Shown here: positions 1-8,581 of the stretch, one piece after another | Layout: each line of letters begins with the position of its first letter | Numbering within the stretch: position 1 is the stretch's first letter | Origin: CAIMMJ01 sp037131955 | Lineage (GTDB): Bacteria; Bacteroidota; Bacteroidia; UBA4408 | Assembly (NCBI GenBank): GCA_037131955.1 | Contig: JBAXQC010000052.1 | Location: 1 to 19,144 of the forward strand | Length of the DNA: 19,144 bases | Direction: 5' to 3' | Program-made: the position numbers and the translations under genes | The notes under the pieces: model-generated | Database searches by the model: none | What the model was told of the DNA's origin: nothing | Seen by the model: the letters and a program-made list of their open reading frames with translations, nothing else

Positions 1-825
1 GGCGAAATAGAAGATGGAAAAGGCGACAATAGTTCTATTGGTAGTGATAAGTTTGCCGAAACTATTAGAGAGGCAAGGCAAGATGACAAGGTTAAAGCAA
101 TTGTTTTAAGGGTAAATTCTCCTGGAGGAAGTGCTTTGGCTTCGGATATAATTTGGAGAGAGATTTCCTTGGCAAAAAAAATAAAACCTGTAGTTGTTTC
201 CATGGGCGACGTTGCTGCAAGTGGCGGTTATTATATATCATGCAATGCTTCAAAAGTTTTTGCTTCGCCAGCAACAGTAACAGGATCTATTGGTGTTTTT
301 GGGTTGATGTTTAATGCAAAAAATATGCTTGCAAACAAACTTGGTATAAACATCGATACGGTAAAAACTCATCCAATGGCAGATATTGGTTCTTCCACTC
401 GCCCACTTACAGAGCAAGAAAGAGCTATATTGCAACAAGGTGTAGAGGAAGTGTACGATACATTTATAACCAGAGTAAGCGAAGGAAGAAACATTAATAA
501 AAGTTTAGTAGATAGCTTGGGGCAAGGCAGAGTTTGGGCAGGAACCGATGCTAAAAAATTAAAATTAATTGACGAATATGGTGGTTTAGAAATAGCCATT
601 CTTGAAGCTGCAAAACTTGCTAAAGTAGACAAGTACAGAACAGTAGATTTACCCAAGAAAAAAGATGCTTTTCAATCTATCCTCGAAGATTTTGGAAACG
701 ATACCGAAACAAAATTGATAAAAAAATCTATGGGAGAAAATTTCAAATACTTTCAAATGTTCCAAAAGCTAACCCATACAAATGGCATACTTACAAGAAT
801 GGAATACAATTTAGACATCTACTAA
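1..825 (+). CDS. sppA: Signal peptide peptidase SppA (67K type), 3' part, 5' end outside the window
   Basis: The frame is open from base 1 to the TAA at 823-825, so this is the C-terminal 274 residues of a longer protein. SppA is a membrane-bound serine/lysine protease that degrades cleaved signal peptides remaining in the inner membrane. The visible part is the C-terminal S49 peptidase domain: the VNSPGGSA segment sits near 112-135, and the block GDVAASGGYY carries the expected nucleophilic serine at codon 220-222. The TVTGSIGVFG segment that follows is also typical. In 67K-type enzymes the general-base lysine lies in the N-terminal half, which is off the window. A TTG at 136 lies inside the conserved domain and is not the true start. 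DUF4293 begins 4 nt downstream, so the two are probably cotranscribed. Confidence 0.93.
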   Translation, partial: GEIEDGKGDNSSIGSDKFAETIREARQDDKVKAIVLRVNSPGGSALASDIIWREISLAKKIKPVVVSMGDVAASGGYYISCNASKVFASPATVTGSIGVFGLMFNAKNMLANKLGINIDTVKTHPMADIGSSTRPLTEQERAILQQGVEEVYDTFITRVSEGRNINKSLVDSLGQGRVWAGTDAKKLKLIDEYGGLEIAILEAAKLAKVDKYRTVDLPKKKDAFQSILEDFGNDTETKLIKKSMGENFKYFQMFQKLTHTNGILTRMEYNLDIY

Positions 826-829
826 GATT

Positions 830-1321
830 ATGTTACAAAGAATTCAATCAATTTATTTATTTATAGCTGCTTTGTGCGGAGCAGCTCTATTTTTATCTGC
901 TTTTAATACATTTAACTTTCAGCAACTAGAATTTAACTTTAGTTTGTTTGGTTTACATCAGATAAAAGGAGAACCAAACTTAAATTATACTGCTCCGGCA
1001 TACACTCTTATGCTTATTTGTTGTGCATTTATTGTGGTAAATTCTTTTACTATTTTTTCGTTTAATAATAGAAAAAAGCAAATGAAATTAGCTGGTTTAG
1101 GAATTTTAATAATAGCTGGTTTTAGTGTTGCAGAATTTTTCTTTGCCAACCACCATCAATCTAAAATCGCCGAAATTTTAAATGTAGAAATTTCTAAAAT
1201 TGAAATAAATTATGGCATTGGAACACTAATGCCAATTCTTGCTCTTGTAATGAATATTCTAGCCATAAGAGCAATAAAAAAGGACGAAGAATTAGTTAGA
1301 AGTGCCGACCGAATTAGATAA
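830..1321 (+). CDS. DUF4293 family integral membrane protein
   Basis: This 163-residue protein begins with MLQRIQSIYL, the usual start of the DUF4293 family, which is known mainly from Bacteroidota and has no assigned function. Four hydrophobic segments can be seen at about residues 9-27, 58-77, 87-106 and 131-148. A charged loop (NRKKQMK) lies between the second and third, and the tail is charged (KKDEELVRSADRIR), consistent with a small four-helix inner-membrane protein. The ATG lies 4 nt after the sppA stop, so translation is probably coupled and the genes likely share a transcript. The family assignment comes from recognising the sequence; the role is unknown. Confidence 0.85.
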   Translation: MLQRIQSIYLFIAALCGAALFLSAFNTFNFQQLEFNFSLFGLHQIKGEPNLNYTAPAYTLMLICCAFIVVNSFTIFSFNNRKKQMKLAGLGILIIAGFSVAEFFFANHHQSKIAEILNVEISKIEINYGIGTLMPILALVMNILAIRAIKKDEELVRSADRIR

Positions 1322-1388
1322 TTTACTTTAAATGCTTCCATTTTAACTATTTTACATTTTAAAGCCACAATTATATGGCTTAGTTTAC

Positions 1389-1396
1389 TATTTTTG
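1389..1396 (+). promoter_or_regulatory. Putative -7 promoter element of lepA
   Basis: TATTTTTG matches the Bacteroidota -7 consensus TAnnTTTG exactly and lies 44 nt before the lepA ATG. No TTG is present at the expected -33 position, so this is only a candidate. It lies in the 119-bp gap between DUF4293 and lepA, which otherwise shows nothing. Confidence 0.35.
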
Positions 1397-1440
1397 CATT
1401 CCCAAAAAAAGGGAGTACATACCCAATTTTTATTTTTTAA

Positions 1441-3228
1441 ATGGAAAACATTAGGAATTTTTGCATCATTGCACATATCGACCACGGCAAAAGTACATTG
1501 GCAGATAGACTTTTAGAGTTTACTAAAACAGTTTCTAAAAGAGAATCTCAAGCCCAAATACTAGATGACATGGACCTTGAAAGAGAAAGAGGAATTACCA
1601 TTAAAAGTCATGCAATTCAAATGAATTACATTTTTAACGGCAAGCCCTATGTGCTAAATTTAATTGATACACCCGGACACGTAGATTTTTCTTATGAAGT
1701 TTCTCGTTCTATTGCAGCTTGCGAAGGTGCCCTGCTTATTGTTGATGCCGCACAAGGAATTCAAGCACAAACAATCTCCAATTTATATCTGGCTTTGGGT
1801 AACGATTTAGAAATTATTCCTGTTCTAAATAAAATAGATCTGCCTGCGGCCAATCCAGAGGAAGTAAAGGATCAGATTATTGATTTAATTGGCTGCGAAA
1901 GAGATTCAATTATTCCCGCTAGTGGAAAAACTGGCTTGGGTATTGAAGCAATTTTAGAAGCAATAATTACCAGAATTCCTGCTCCCAAAGGAGATGTTAA
2001 TGCACCGCTGCAAGCATTAATTTTTGATTCAGTATTTAATTCTTTTAGAGGAATTATTGCTTATTTTAAAGTAGTAAATGGCGAATTAAAAAAAGGAGAA
2101 AAGGTTAAATTTGTTGCTACTGAAAAAGAATATTTTGCCGAAGAAATTGGTATTCTAAAGCTCAAACCAGAGCCAAGAGATAAAGTAAGTACTGGAGATG
2201 TAGGTTATATTATTTCTGGAATAAAAGCAGCCAAGGAAGTAAAAGTTGGCGATACAATAACAACATTAAATAACCCGTGCGAACAAGGAATTCAAGGTTT
2301 TGAAGATGTTAAACCAATGGTTTTTGCAGGTATTTATCCCGTAGATACCGAAGACTACGAGGAGTTAAGGTATTCTATGGAAAAGCTTCAGTTGAATGAT
2401 GCATCACTAACATGGGAACCGGAGTCGTCTGCTGCTTTGGGTTTTGGTTTTAGATGTGGTTTCTTGGGAATGTTGCACATGGAAATTATTCAGGAAAGAT
2501 TAGAAAGAGAATTTAACATGACAGTAATTACTACTGTTCCAAACGTTTCTTACAAAGCTTATTCTACAAAAGGCGAGTTAATGATCGTAAATAATCCAAG
2601 TGATTTGCCTGATTTTTCTAAACTTGACTCTGTTGAAGAACCTTTCATTAAAGCACAAATTATCACAAAATCTGAATACATTGGTCCAATTTTAAACTTA
2701 TGTATTGGCAAAAGAGGAATTCTAAAAAATCAAGTATACCTCACTCAAGAACGAGTTGAACTTAACTTTGAATTGCCTTTAGCTGAAGTTGTATTTGATT
2801 TTTATGATAAGCTCAAAACAATTTCAAAAGGATATGCTTCCTTTGATTATTCTCCATTAGAATATAGACAAAGTAATTTGGTAAAACTTGATATCCTTTT
2901 AAACGCAGAACCTGTTGATGCCTTATCTGCTTTGATTCACAGAGATAACGCTTATGATTTTGGAAAGAAAATTTGCGAAAAATTAAAAGAGTTAATTCCA
3001 AGGCAACAATTTGAAATTCCCATACAAGCAGCTATTGGAGCAAAAGTTATTGCAAGAGAAACAATTAGAGCTCTAAGGAAAGATGTAACTGCAAAATGTT
3101 ACGGAGGCGATATTTCTAGAAAAAGAAAACTTTTAGAAAAACAAAAAGAAGGAAAGAAAAAAATGAAATCAGTAGGTAGCGTAGAAATTCCTCAATCTGC
3201 TTTTATGGCTGTATTAAAACTAGACTAA
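1441..3228 (+). CDS. lepA: Elongation factor 4 (LepA), ribosome-associated translational GTPase
   Basis: At 595 residues this is the normal length for LepA, a GTPase that binds ribosomes and affects translocation or back-translocation and initiation under stress. The GTPase motifs are intact: G1 AHIDHGKST (residues 11-19), G2 in the RERGITIK block (48-55), G3 DTPGH (76-80), G4 NKID (130-133) and G5 SGKTG (161-165). EF-G-like domains II, III and V follow. The LepA-specific C-terminal domain is present, with the GGDISRKRKLLEKQKEGKKK stretch followed by GSVEIPQSAF near the end. It has a complete start and stop, nothing is missing, and it appears to be its own transcription unit. Confidence 0.98.
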   Translation: MENIRNFCIIAHIDHGKSTLADRLLEFTKTVSKRESQAQILDDMDLERERGITIKSHAIQMNYIFNGKPYVLNLIDTPGHVDFSYEVSRSIAACEGALLIVDAAQGIQAQTISNLYLALGNDLEIIPVLNKIDLPAANPEEVKDQIIDLIGCERDSIIPASGKTGLGIEAILEAIITRIPAPKGDVNAPLQALIFDSVFNSFRGIIAYFKVVNGELKKGEKVKFVATEKEYFAEEIGILKLKPEPRDKVSTGDVGYIISGIKAAKEVKVGDTITTLNNPCEQGIQGFEDVKPMVFAGIYPVDTEDYEELRYSMEKLQLNDASLTWEPESSAALGFGFRCGFLGMLHMEIIQERLEREFNMTVITTVPNVSYKAYSTKGELMIVNNPSDLPDFSKLDSVEEPFIKAQIITKSEYIGPILNLCIGKRGILKNQVYLTQERVELNFELPLAEVVFDFYDKLKTISKGYASFDYSPLEYRQSNLVKLDILLNAEPVDALSALIHRDNAYDFGKKICEKLKELIPRQQFEIPIQAAIGAKVIARETIRALRKDVTAKCYGGDISRKRKLLEKQKEGKKKMKSVGSVEIPQSAFMAVLKLD

Positions 3229-3303
3229 TACTAATATCAAATAACTATTAACACAACACCATCAATATTATATTTACATTTATAAACTTTTGCTAAAAGA
3301 TTT

Positions 3304-5631
3304 ATGTCAAAAAATATTTTCACTAAATTAAAACTACTTTTCCTTTTAAACATAATTGCTATCTTTTCATTCGCACAAGAGGGGACGGTTAGAGGATTTG
3401 TTTACGAAAAAGAAACATCCGAAGCAGTAATTTTTACAACAGTATCACTAAAAGGTACTAAATATGGTGCACAAACAGATGTAAACGGATACTTTTCTAT
3501 ATCCAAAGTACCCCGTGGAAATTATACCTTAGTTGCCTCTGCCTTAAACCTAGATTCTGTTTTAATTGATATAGAAATTAAATCCAACGAAATTATTTCA
3601 AAGAAAATTTACCTGCCAAAAAAAGTAAAGCAACTAAAAGAGTTGGTAGTTTCTGCAGCAAAAGAAGAAAGGAAGTCTGAAGTAAAAGTTTCCGTAAATA
3701 AAATCACTATTAAAGAATTAAAAAAAATCCCAACAGTTGGTGGAGAGCCAGATTTAGCACAATATCTTCAAGTATTACCCGGTGTAATTTTTACAGGTGA
3801 TCAAGGAGGACAGTTGTATATTAGGGGAGGTTCTCCAGTTCAAAACAAAGTGTTATTAGACGGTATGATAATTTACAATCCATTCCATTCTATTGGATTG
3901 TTTAGTGTGTTTGATGCAGACATTATTAAAAATGCCGATGTATACACAGGTGGTTTTGGTGCCCAATACGGTGGAAGAATTTCTTCGGTAATGGATATTA
4001 CTTCGAGAGATGGCAATAAAAAAAGAGTTTCAGGTAAAATCTCTGCAAGTACTTTTGGTTCTAAAGTTTCTGTAGAAGGCCCTCTAATCAAAGACAAAGA
4101 AGAAGGCAATGTTACCTCTTCCTATTTATTTTCTGCAAAAAATTCTTACTTAAGCCGTTCTTCTAAACTATTTTATACCTATGCAGATTCTGCTGGACTA
4201 CCTTTCGATTTCACAGATTTATATGGCAAAGTTTCATTAAACACCTCCAACGGAAGCAAAATAAATGTATTTGGATTTAGATTTCAAGACGATGTAAACT
4301 ACCCAAGCATCGCAAAAATTGGATGGTTATCAAGTGGCGTTGGGTCAAACTTTGTAGTTGTTCCAGGTAGTTCTCAAACATTGATAAAAGGTAGCTTTGC
4401 TTATTCTAAATACAACATCAACCTTACCGAAGCAGATAATTTACCGCGTACAAGTGATGTGGATGGGTTTAACATGACGTTTGATTTTACCAACTTTGTA
4501 GCAAAAAATGAAGTAAATTATGGTATAGAAGCATTAGGATTTAAAACTGGATATGAATTTACAAATACTTATAAAGTAAAATCTACTTTCGAAAATTCAA
4601 ATACTGAGCTTGCAGGATTTATTAGATATAAAATGAATTTTAAGAATCTAATTCTTGATCCAAGTTTCAGAATTCATTATTATGCCTCATTAAATGAACC
4701 TTCTCTGGAGCCAAGATTGGGCCTAAAATGGAACATTACAGATGACCTCCGATTCAAGGCAGCCGGTGGAATTTATGCACAAAATTTATTGAGCGCTTCA
4801 AGCGATAGAGACGTCGTAAATTTATTCTTTGGTTTCCTTTCTAGCCCCGATAATTTACAAACAGATTTTACTAACGAAGCTGGAGTTACGAGAGATGTTA
4901 CATCTAAATTGCAAAGAGCTTGGCATGCTATAGTAGGATTTGAATACGATTTAGGAAACAACACTTTAATAAATCTAGAATTTTACAACAAACAATTTTT
5001 TCAGTTAATCAACATCAACAGAAACAAAAAGTTTGAAGACACTCAAGCAAACAGATTCAGGCCAGCTTCTGAAAGAAAAGACTTTATTGTGGAAGAAGGA
5101 TATGCCAGAGGAATCGACTTTAACGTTAAATACGATTACCGTAAGTTTTATTTGTGGTTTGTTTATTCTTTAGGATACGTAACTCGTTATGATGGCGAAC
5201 TTTCTTACATGCCACATTTTGATAGACGTCATAACCTTAACATAGTAGGTAGTTACAATTTTGGAAAAAGATTAGACTGGGATTTTAACATCCGTTGGAA
5301 TTACGGTTCTGGATTTCCGTTTACAAGAACTCAAGGAGTCTACGAACTTCTTAGCTTTCAGAATGGTGTTGGCACAAACTACACCACCGATAATGGAAAT
5401 TTAGGGTTTGTTTACGGAAACTTAAATCAAGGAAGGCTCCCATCCTATCACAGAATGGACATCAACATAAAAAAGAAATTTTCGTTTTCAGAACATACCA
5501 TTCTTGAAGTTAGTGCAGGAGCAACAAATGCCTATAACCGTAGAAATATTTTCTATAAAAATAGATCGACAAATAAAGACATTTACCAACTTCCGATATT
5601 ACCTTCCATTAGTATGAATTTAGTCTTTTAA
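3304..5631 (+). CDS. TonB-dependent outer-membrane receptor with carboxypeptidase-regulatory-like domain
   Basis: This 775-residue outer-membrane receptor is energised by TonB-ExbBD. A signal peptide spans residues 1-25, ending in FSFAQ. A CarboxypepD_reg-like beta-sandwich follows at about 27-105 (GTVRGFVYEKETSEAV, then DVNGYFSISKVPRGNYTL). The plug domain lies at about 130-235, with the conserved LQVLPGV, YIRGGSP and LLDGMIIYNPFH segments. The remainder is a 22-strand-type barrel, and the protein ends in a terminal Phe (SMNLVF) as expected for outer-membrane insertion. It is shorter than typical SusC proteins, and no SusD-like gene is adjacent, so this is not an obvious polysaccharide-utilisation locus. 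The substrate cannot be told from the sequence. The next gene is convergent, so this one stands alone. Confidence 0.92.
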   Translation: MSKNIFTKLKLLFLLNIIAIFSFAQEGTVRGFVYEKETSEAVIFTTVSLKGTKYGAQTDVNGYFSISKVPRGNYTLVASALNLDSVLIDIEIKSNEIISKKIYLPKKVKQLKELVVSAAKEERKSEVKVSVNKITIKELKKIPTVGGEPDLAQYLQVLPGVIFTGDQGGQLYIRGGSPVQNKVLLDGMIIYNPFHSIGLFSVFDADIIKNADVYTGGFGAQYGGRISSVMDITSRDGNKKRVSGKISASTFGSKVSVEGPLIKDKEEGNVTSSYLFSAKNSYLSRSSKLFYTYADSAGLPFDFTDLYGKVSLNTSNGSKINVFGFRFQDDVNYPSIAKIGWLSSGVGSNFVVVPGSSQTLIKGSFAYSKYNINLTEADNLPRTSDVDGFNMTFDFTNFVAKNEVNYGIEALGFKTGYEFTNTYKVKSTFENSNTELAGFIRYKMNFKNLILDPSFRIHYYASLNEPSLEPRLGLKWNITDDLRFKAAGGIYAQNLLSASSDRDVVNLFFGFLSSPDNLQTDFTNEAGVTRDVTSKLQRAWHAIVGFEYDLGNNTLINLEFYNKQFFQLININRNKKFEDTQANRFRPASERKDFIVEEGYARGIDFNVKYDYRKFYLWFVYSLGYVTRYDGELSYMPHFDRRHNLNIVGSYNFGKRLDWDFNIRWNYGSGFPFTRTQGVYELLSFQNGVGTNYTTDNGNLGFVYGNLNQGRLPSYHRMDINIKKKFSFSEHTILEVSAGATNAYNRRNIFYKNRSTNKDIYQLPILPSISMNLVF

Positions 5632-5690
5632 AAGCGTAAAATCGTACTTGAAATTATAAATAGAGTAATCATTTTTAATGCTAAACATAG

Positions 5691-5706
5691 CTTTTAATTA
5701 TAAAAG
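5691..5706. terminator. Weak AT-rich hairpin between convergent genes
   Basis: CTTTTA-ATTA-TAAAAG is a perfect 6-bp stem with a 4-nt loop in the 97-bp gap between the convergent receptor and LysR genes. The position fits a shared terminator, but the stem has only one G-C pair, so it would be weak. No better candidate is visible in this gap. Confidence 0.25.
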
Positions 5707-5728
5707 TTTAATACACTACTTTATAAAA

Positions 5729-6652
5729 TTAATACTGCTCATACCAACTAAATTTATCTTTTACTATATCTGATTTTTCCTTTCGCAAATAATCTAAAAA
5801 AGATAAAGAAACGGGAGAATGTTTTTTCCCTTTTGGCCAAATTAAACTCCAAGTGGTTTTAATAGGAAGGCCACGTATTGGAATAATGAACAATTCTTTG
5901 GCGTGAAGTTCATTTTTAATCCCAATTAAAGGCATAATAGAATATCCTAATCCTGCCAATAAAGCTTGTTTAACAGCTTCGTTTGAAGTCAGCTCCATTT
6001 TTTTTAAAACAGACAAGTTATTTTGCTCGATAAAGCTCTCCATTTTTTGTAAAGTACCTGATCCCTTTTCTCTAAAAATTAATGGCAAGTCCTTAAATAT
6101 TTCTGATGTTTTTGTTCCATTTTTAAATTTTATTTTTTCACTACCTACCAAATACAATTTGTTTTGGAGCAAATCAAGTTTCTCTATGTTTATTGTAGTT
6201 GGCAAGATTGAAACTAGTGCAAAATCAACCTCATTGTTCACTAAACTTTCTACAACAGTATTTTTATTGGTTACATCCATTTTTAATTCTATACCAGAAT
6301 GTTGTTTCATAAAATCTGCCAGAAAAAAAGGCATAACATATTTACCTGTTGATACCACAGAAATTTTAAGCCTACCTGTAAGTTGTCCTTTATAGGCTAA
6401 TGTTTTGTAGTTTATGGCATAAACCTGGTTAATTATATTTTCTGCAGCCTCGGCAATTTCTCTTCCAAAATCGGTAATGTAAATTTTTCTGCCTATAACC
6501 TCAGTAAGCGGTATTTCAAATTGATCTTGAAAATTCTTTAGTTGAATTGAAACAGCAGGTTGTGTTAAAAACAACTCCTCAGAAGCTTTAGTCACGCTTT
6601 GAGTTTGAACTATTTTTAAAAAAATCTGCAATTGATTGAGAGTGTAATTCAT
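5729..6652 (-). CDS. LysR-type transcriptional regulator, CbbR/CmpR-like
   Basis: This is a DNA-binding regulator of 307 residues when started at the ATG at 6652. The winged HTH covers about residues 3-62 (LNQLQIFLKIVQ, then SVTKASEELFLTQPAVSIQL). The effector domain begins near residue 90 with LKISVVSTGKYVMPFFLADF, followed by HSGIELKMDV, a pattern reminiscent of CbbR/CmpR/CcmR regulators of CO2 fixation and bicarbonate uptake. The open frame extends 9 codons upstream to a TTG at 6679. That start is rejected because it falls inside the gene's likely -7 element (6677-6684) and adds residues not found in LysR N-termini. The gene is divergent from icd with a 93-bp shared region, the classic LysR arrangement. 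Effector and targets are inferred; bicarbonate genes 10 kb away are the likeliest additional target. Confidence 0.9.
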   Translation of the reverse strand: MNYTLNQLQIFLKIVQTQSVTKASEELFLTQPAVSIQLKNFQDQFEIPLTEVIGRKIYITDFGREIAEAAENIINQVYAINYKTLAYKGQLTGRLKISVVSTGKYVMPFFLADFMKQHSGIELKMDVTNKNTVVESLVNNEVDFALVSILPTTINIEKLDLLQNKLYLVGSEKIKFKNGTKTSEIFKDLPLIFREKGSGTLQKMESFIEQNNLSVLKKMELTSNEAVKQALLAGLGYSIMPLIGIKNELHAKELFIIPIRGLPIKTTWSLIWPKGKKHSPVSLSFLDYLRKEKSDIVKDKFSWYEQY

Positions 6653-6676
6653 AAATATTTTTAATGTATTGTATAA

Positions 6677-6706
6677 CAAATATAAATATAAATTTATGAA
6701 TAAGAA
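6677..6706 (-). promoter_or_regulatory. Promoter of the LysR gene
   Basis: On the minus strand TATATTTG (6684 to 6677) matches the Bacteroidota -7 consensus TAnnTTTG exactly. Nineteen bases upstream lies TTC (6706-6704), one mismatch from the -33 TTG, at exactly the consensus spacing. This predicts a short leader before the ATG at 6652. The promoter overlaps the repeat shared with the carbonic anhydrase region, which fits autoregulation. Confidence 0.5.
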
Positions 6707-6718
6707 TTTTCAAATTTG
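6681..6718 (+). promoter_or_regulatory. Candidate regulator site and -7-like element upstream of icd
   Basis: This stretch contains TATAAATATAAAT (6681-6693), TATGAAT (6695-6701) and, after 9 nt, CAAATTTG (6711-6718), one mismatch from TAnnTTTG. There is no good -33 element, as expected of an activator-dependent promoter. The same elements recur upstream of the carbonic anhydrase at 16252-16295, with the same 9-nt spacing between TATGAAT and the -7-like box. Binding by the divergent LysR protein is inference. Confidence 0.4.
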
Positions 6719-6745
6719 TGGCGTTAAAATTAAAAATCAAAAAAC

Positions 6746-8182
6746 ATGACAAAAATAACAGTTGCAAAAGGAGACGGAATTGGTCCAGAAATTATGGACG
6801 CTACGTTAGAAATTATTTTAGCTGCAGGTGCTAAAATTGAAATTGACGAAATTGAAGTGGGTGAAAAAGTTTACCTAGCAGGTAATACTTCAGGGATAGC
6901 CTCAGAATCATGGGAAACAATAAGAAGAAATAAAATTTTTCTTAAAGCTCCTATTACAACTCCACAAGGTGGTGGATACAAAAGTTTGAATGTAACTACT
7001 CGTAAATTTCTTGGTTTATACTCAAACGTAAGACCTTGCATGAGTTTGCATCCATTTGTAAGCACAAAGCATCCCATAATGGATATTGTTATTGTAAGAG
7101 AAAACGAAGAAGATTTATATGCAGGAATTGAGCACCAACAAACAGATGAGGTAGTGCAATGCCTAAAGTTAATTAGCAGACCAGGTTGCGAAAAAATTGT
7201 TCGTTACGCTTTTGAGTATGCCAAACAACAAAACCGTAAAAAAGTAACATGTTTTACAAAGGACAACATTATGAAGCAAACTGATGGTTTGTTTCACCAA
7301 GTATTCGACGAGATTGCAAAAGAATATCCCGAAATAGAAAATGAACATTGGATCATAGACATTGGAGCAGCTAAAATGGCAGATACTCCAGAATTATTTG
7401 ACGTAATTGTTATGCCAAATTTATACGGAGATGTATTAAGTGATGTGGCTGCACAAATTACTGGTTCTGTTGGTTTAGCTGGCTCTGCTAACATTGGCGA
7501 AGAGTGTTCAATGTTTGAAGCAATACATGGTTCTGCTCCAAGAAGAGCAGGGCAAAATGTTGCCAACCCATCTGGACTGTTGCAAGGCGCTATTATGATG
7601 TTGAACCACATTGGACAAACAGAAATTGCAGAAAAAGTGCAAAATGCTTGGCTTAAAACCTTAGAAGATGGCACACATACTTACGATATTTACAAAGAAG
7701 GAACTAGCAAAAAAAAGCTAGGTACAAAGGAATTTGCAAAAGCAGTTATTGCAAATCTTGGCAACAAACCTTCTATTCTAAAACCAGTTTCTTATTCAAA
7801 TAATTCGGCCCTTAACTTACCTAAATACAAAAGAAAATCTACAGCAAAAAAAGAGTTAGTTGGAGTTGATGTATTTGTTCATTGGAATGGAATCGACCCA
7901 AACGAATTAGCTGATAAAGTAAAGAAGATAGAAAGTAATGGAATTAAACTATCCATGATTACTAATAGAGGTATTAAAGTTTGGCCTGATGGATTTAAGG
8001 AAACATTTTGCACAGACCACTGGAGATGTCGTTTTAAACCAAATGAAGGATCCGAAATCACCAAATCAAATATCATTCAGCTATTAAGCAGTGCACTCAA
8101 TGAAAATATTGATACAATTAAAACTGAAAATCTATATACTTTCGATGGTAAAGCTGGGTATTCATTAGGACAAGGTCAATAA
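6746..8182 (+). CDS. icd: Isocitrate dehydrogenase, Thermus-like type with C-terminal extension (probably NADP-dependent)
   Basis: This TCA-cycle enzyme oxidises isocitrate to 2-oxoglutarate and CO2 in the cytoplasm. It has 478 residues. The iso-dehydrogenase fold covers about 1-335: KGDGIGPE at 8-15, substrate loop KSLNVTTRK at 79-87, LYSNVRP at 91-97, VREN at 117-120 with YAG at 125-127, and metal-site region NLYGD at 225-229. The cofactor loop HGSAPRRAGQNVANP lies at 261-275; its two arginines, rather than an acidic residue, favour NADP over NAD. About 140 further residues form the C-terminal domain seen in Thermus-like IDHs. The gene is divergent from a LysR regulator, and a small gene follows after 8 nt, probably in the same transcript. 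Family is certain; cofactor preference is inferred. Confidence 0.95.
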   Translation: MTKITVAKGDGIGPEIMDATLEIILAAGAKIEIDEIEVGEKVYLAGNTSGIASESWETIRRNKIFLKAPITTPQGGGYKSLNVTTRKFLGLYSNVRPCMSLHPFVSTKHPIMDIVIVRENEEDLYAGIEHQQTDEVVQCLKLISRPGCEKIVRYAFEYAKQQNRKKVTCFTKDNIMKQTDGLFHQVFDEIAKEYPEIENEHWIIDIGAAKMADTPELFDVIVMPNLYGDVLSDVAAQITGSVGLAGSANIGEECSMFEAIHGSAPRRAGQNVANPSGLLQGAIMMLNHIGQTEIAEKVQNAWLKTLEDGTHTYDIYKEGTSKKKLGTKEFAKAVIANLGNKPSILKPVSYSNNSALNLPKYKRKSTAKKELVGVDVFVHWNGIDPNELADKVKKIESNGIKLSMITNRGIKVWPDGFKETFCTDHWRCRFKPNEGSEITKSNIIQLLSSALNENIDTIKTENLYTFDGKAGYSLGQGQ

Positions 8183-8190
8183 TGTAAAAT

Positions 8191-8436
8191 ATGGAAATTC
8201 AACTCATACACGGAGAATTTAGTTCAAATGAAGCCTTAGAGCTGTTAACTCAAATGATACATGTAAAAATTAAGTATCACGAAAGTAAAATTTCTAAGCA
8301 TGGAAGCGAAGAAGATGTAAAATACAGAGAGTCAAAAATTAAAAGACTTCAAAAAGAACTTTACGAAATAAGAAATAGTATGGATGAAAAAAATGGGAAT
8401 GTAAAATTAGATGCCATTATTAAAATTGAAATCTAA
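8191..8436 (+). CDS. Small conserved-looking coiled-coil protein of unknown function
   Basis: This 81-residue protein starts 8 nt after the icd stop, so it is probably cotranscribed with icd. It has no signal peptide or membrane segment. It is rich in Lys and Glu, and heptad-like spacing across about residues 25-70 (HVKIKYHESKIS, then KYRESKIKRLQKELYEIRNSM) suggests an amphipathic helix or coiled coil. The protein is hydrophilic overall and likely cytoplasmic. I recall similar short Bacteroidota proteins starting MEIQLIHG but know of no named function. Codon use looks like that of its neighbours. It could be an accessory factor for icd, but position is the only support. Confidence 0.7.
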   Translation: MEIQLIHGEFSSNEALELLTQMIHVKIKYHESKISKHGSEEDVKYRESKIKRLQKELYEIRNSMDEKNGNVKLDAIIKIEI

Positions 8437-8558
8437 AATAAAATTCACTTCAATGGTTTTTTCAAGTAACACCTAATAAGTTATTTATTTCGTAGTTTAT
8501 TATTTGTTAGAAATATCAAAAGTGTATTTATACGTTCTCAAAAGTTGGCTATCCGTAT

Positions 8559-8566
8559 TAGCTTTG
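8559..8566 (+). promoter_or_regulatory. Putative -7 element of the DUF6671 gene
   Basis: TAGCTTTG is an exact match to TAnnTTTG and ends 15 nt before the ATG at 8582. The expected start would give a very short leader. No TTG lies at -33. The rest of the 145-bp gap (8437-8581) shows no clear terminator or repeat. Confidence 0.4.
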
Positions 8567-8581
8567 GAATAAAATCGAACC

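Noticed and set aside
136..825. TTG at 136 as the start of a short SppA protein
   Set aside because: The frame is open to the left edge and conserved SppA sequence (VNSPGG) lies upstream of this codon, so the gene is simply cut by the window.
3304..5631. TonB receptor as SusC of a polysaccharide-utilisation locus
   Set aside because: There is no SusD, glycoside hydrolase or anti-sigma/sigma gene next to it, and the protein is shorter than usual SusC.
7294..7674. Minus-strand open frame of 126 codons inside icd
   Set aside because: It is antisense to a fully conserved enzyme and its Cys/Pro/Ser-rich translation is typical of a shadow frame.
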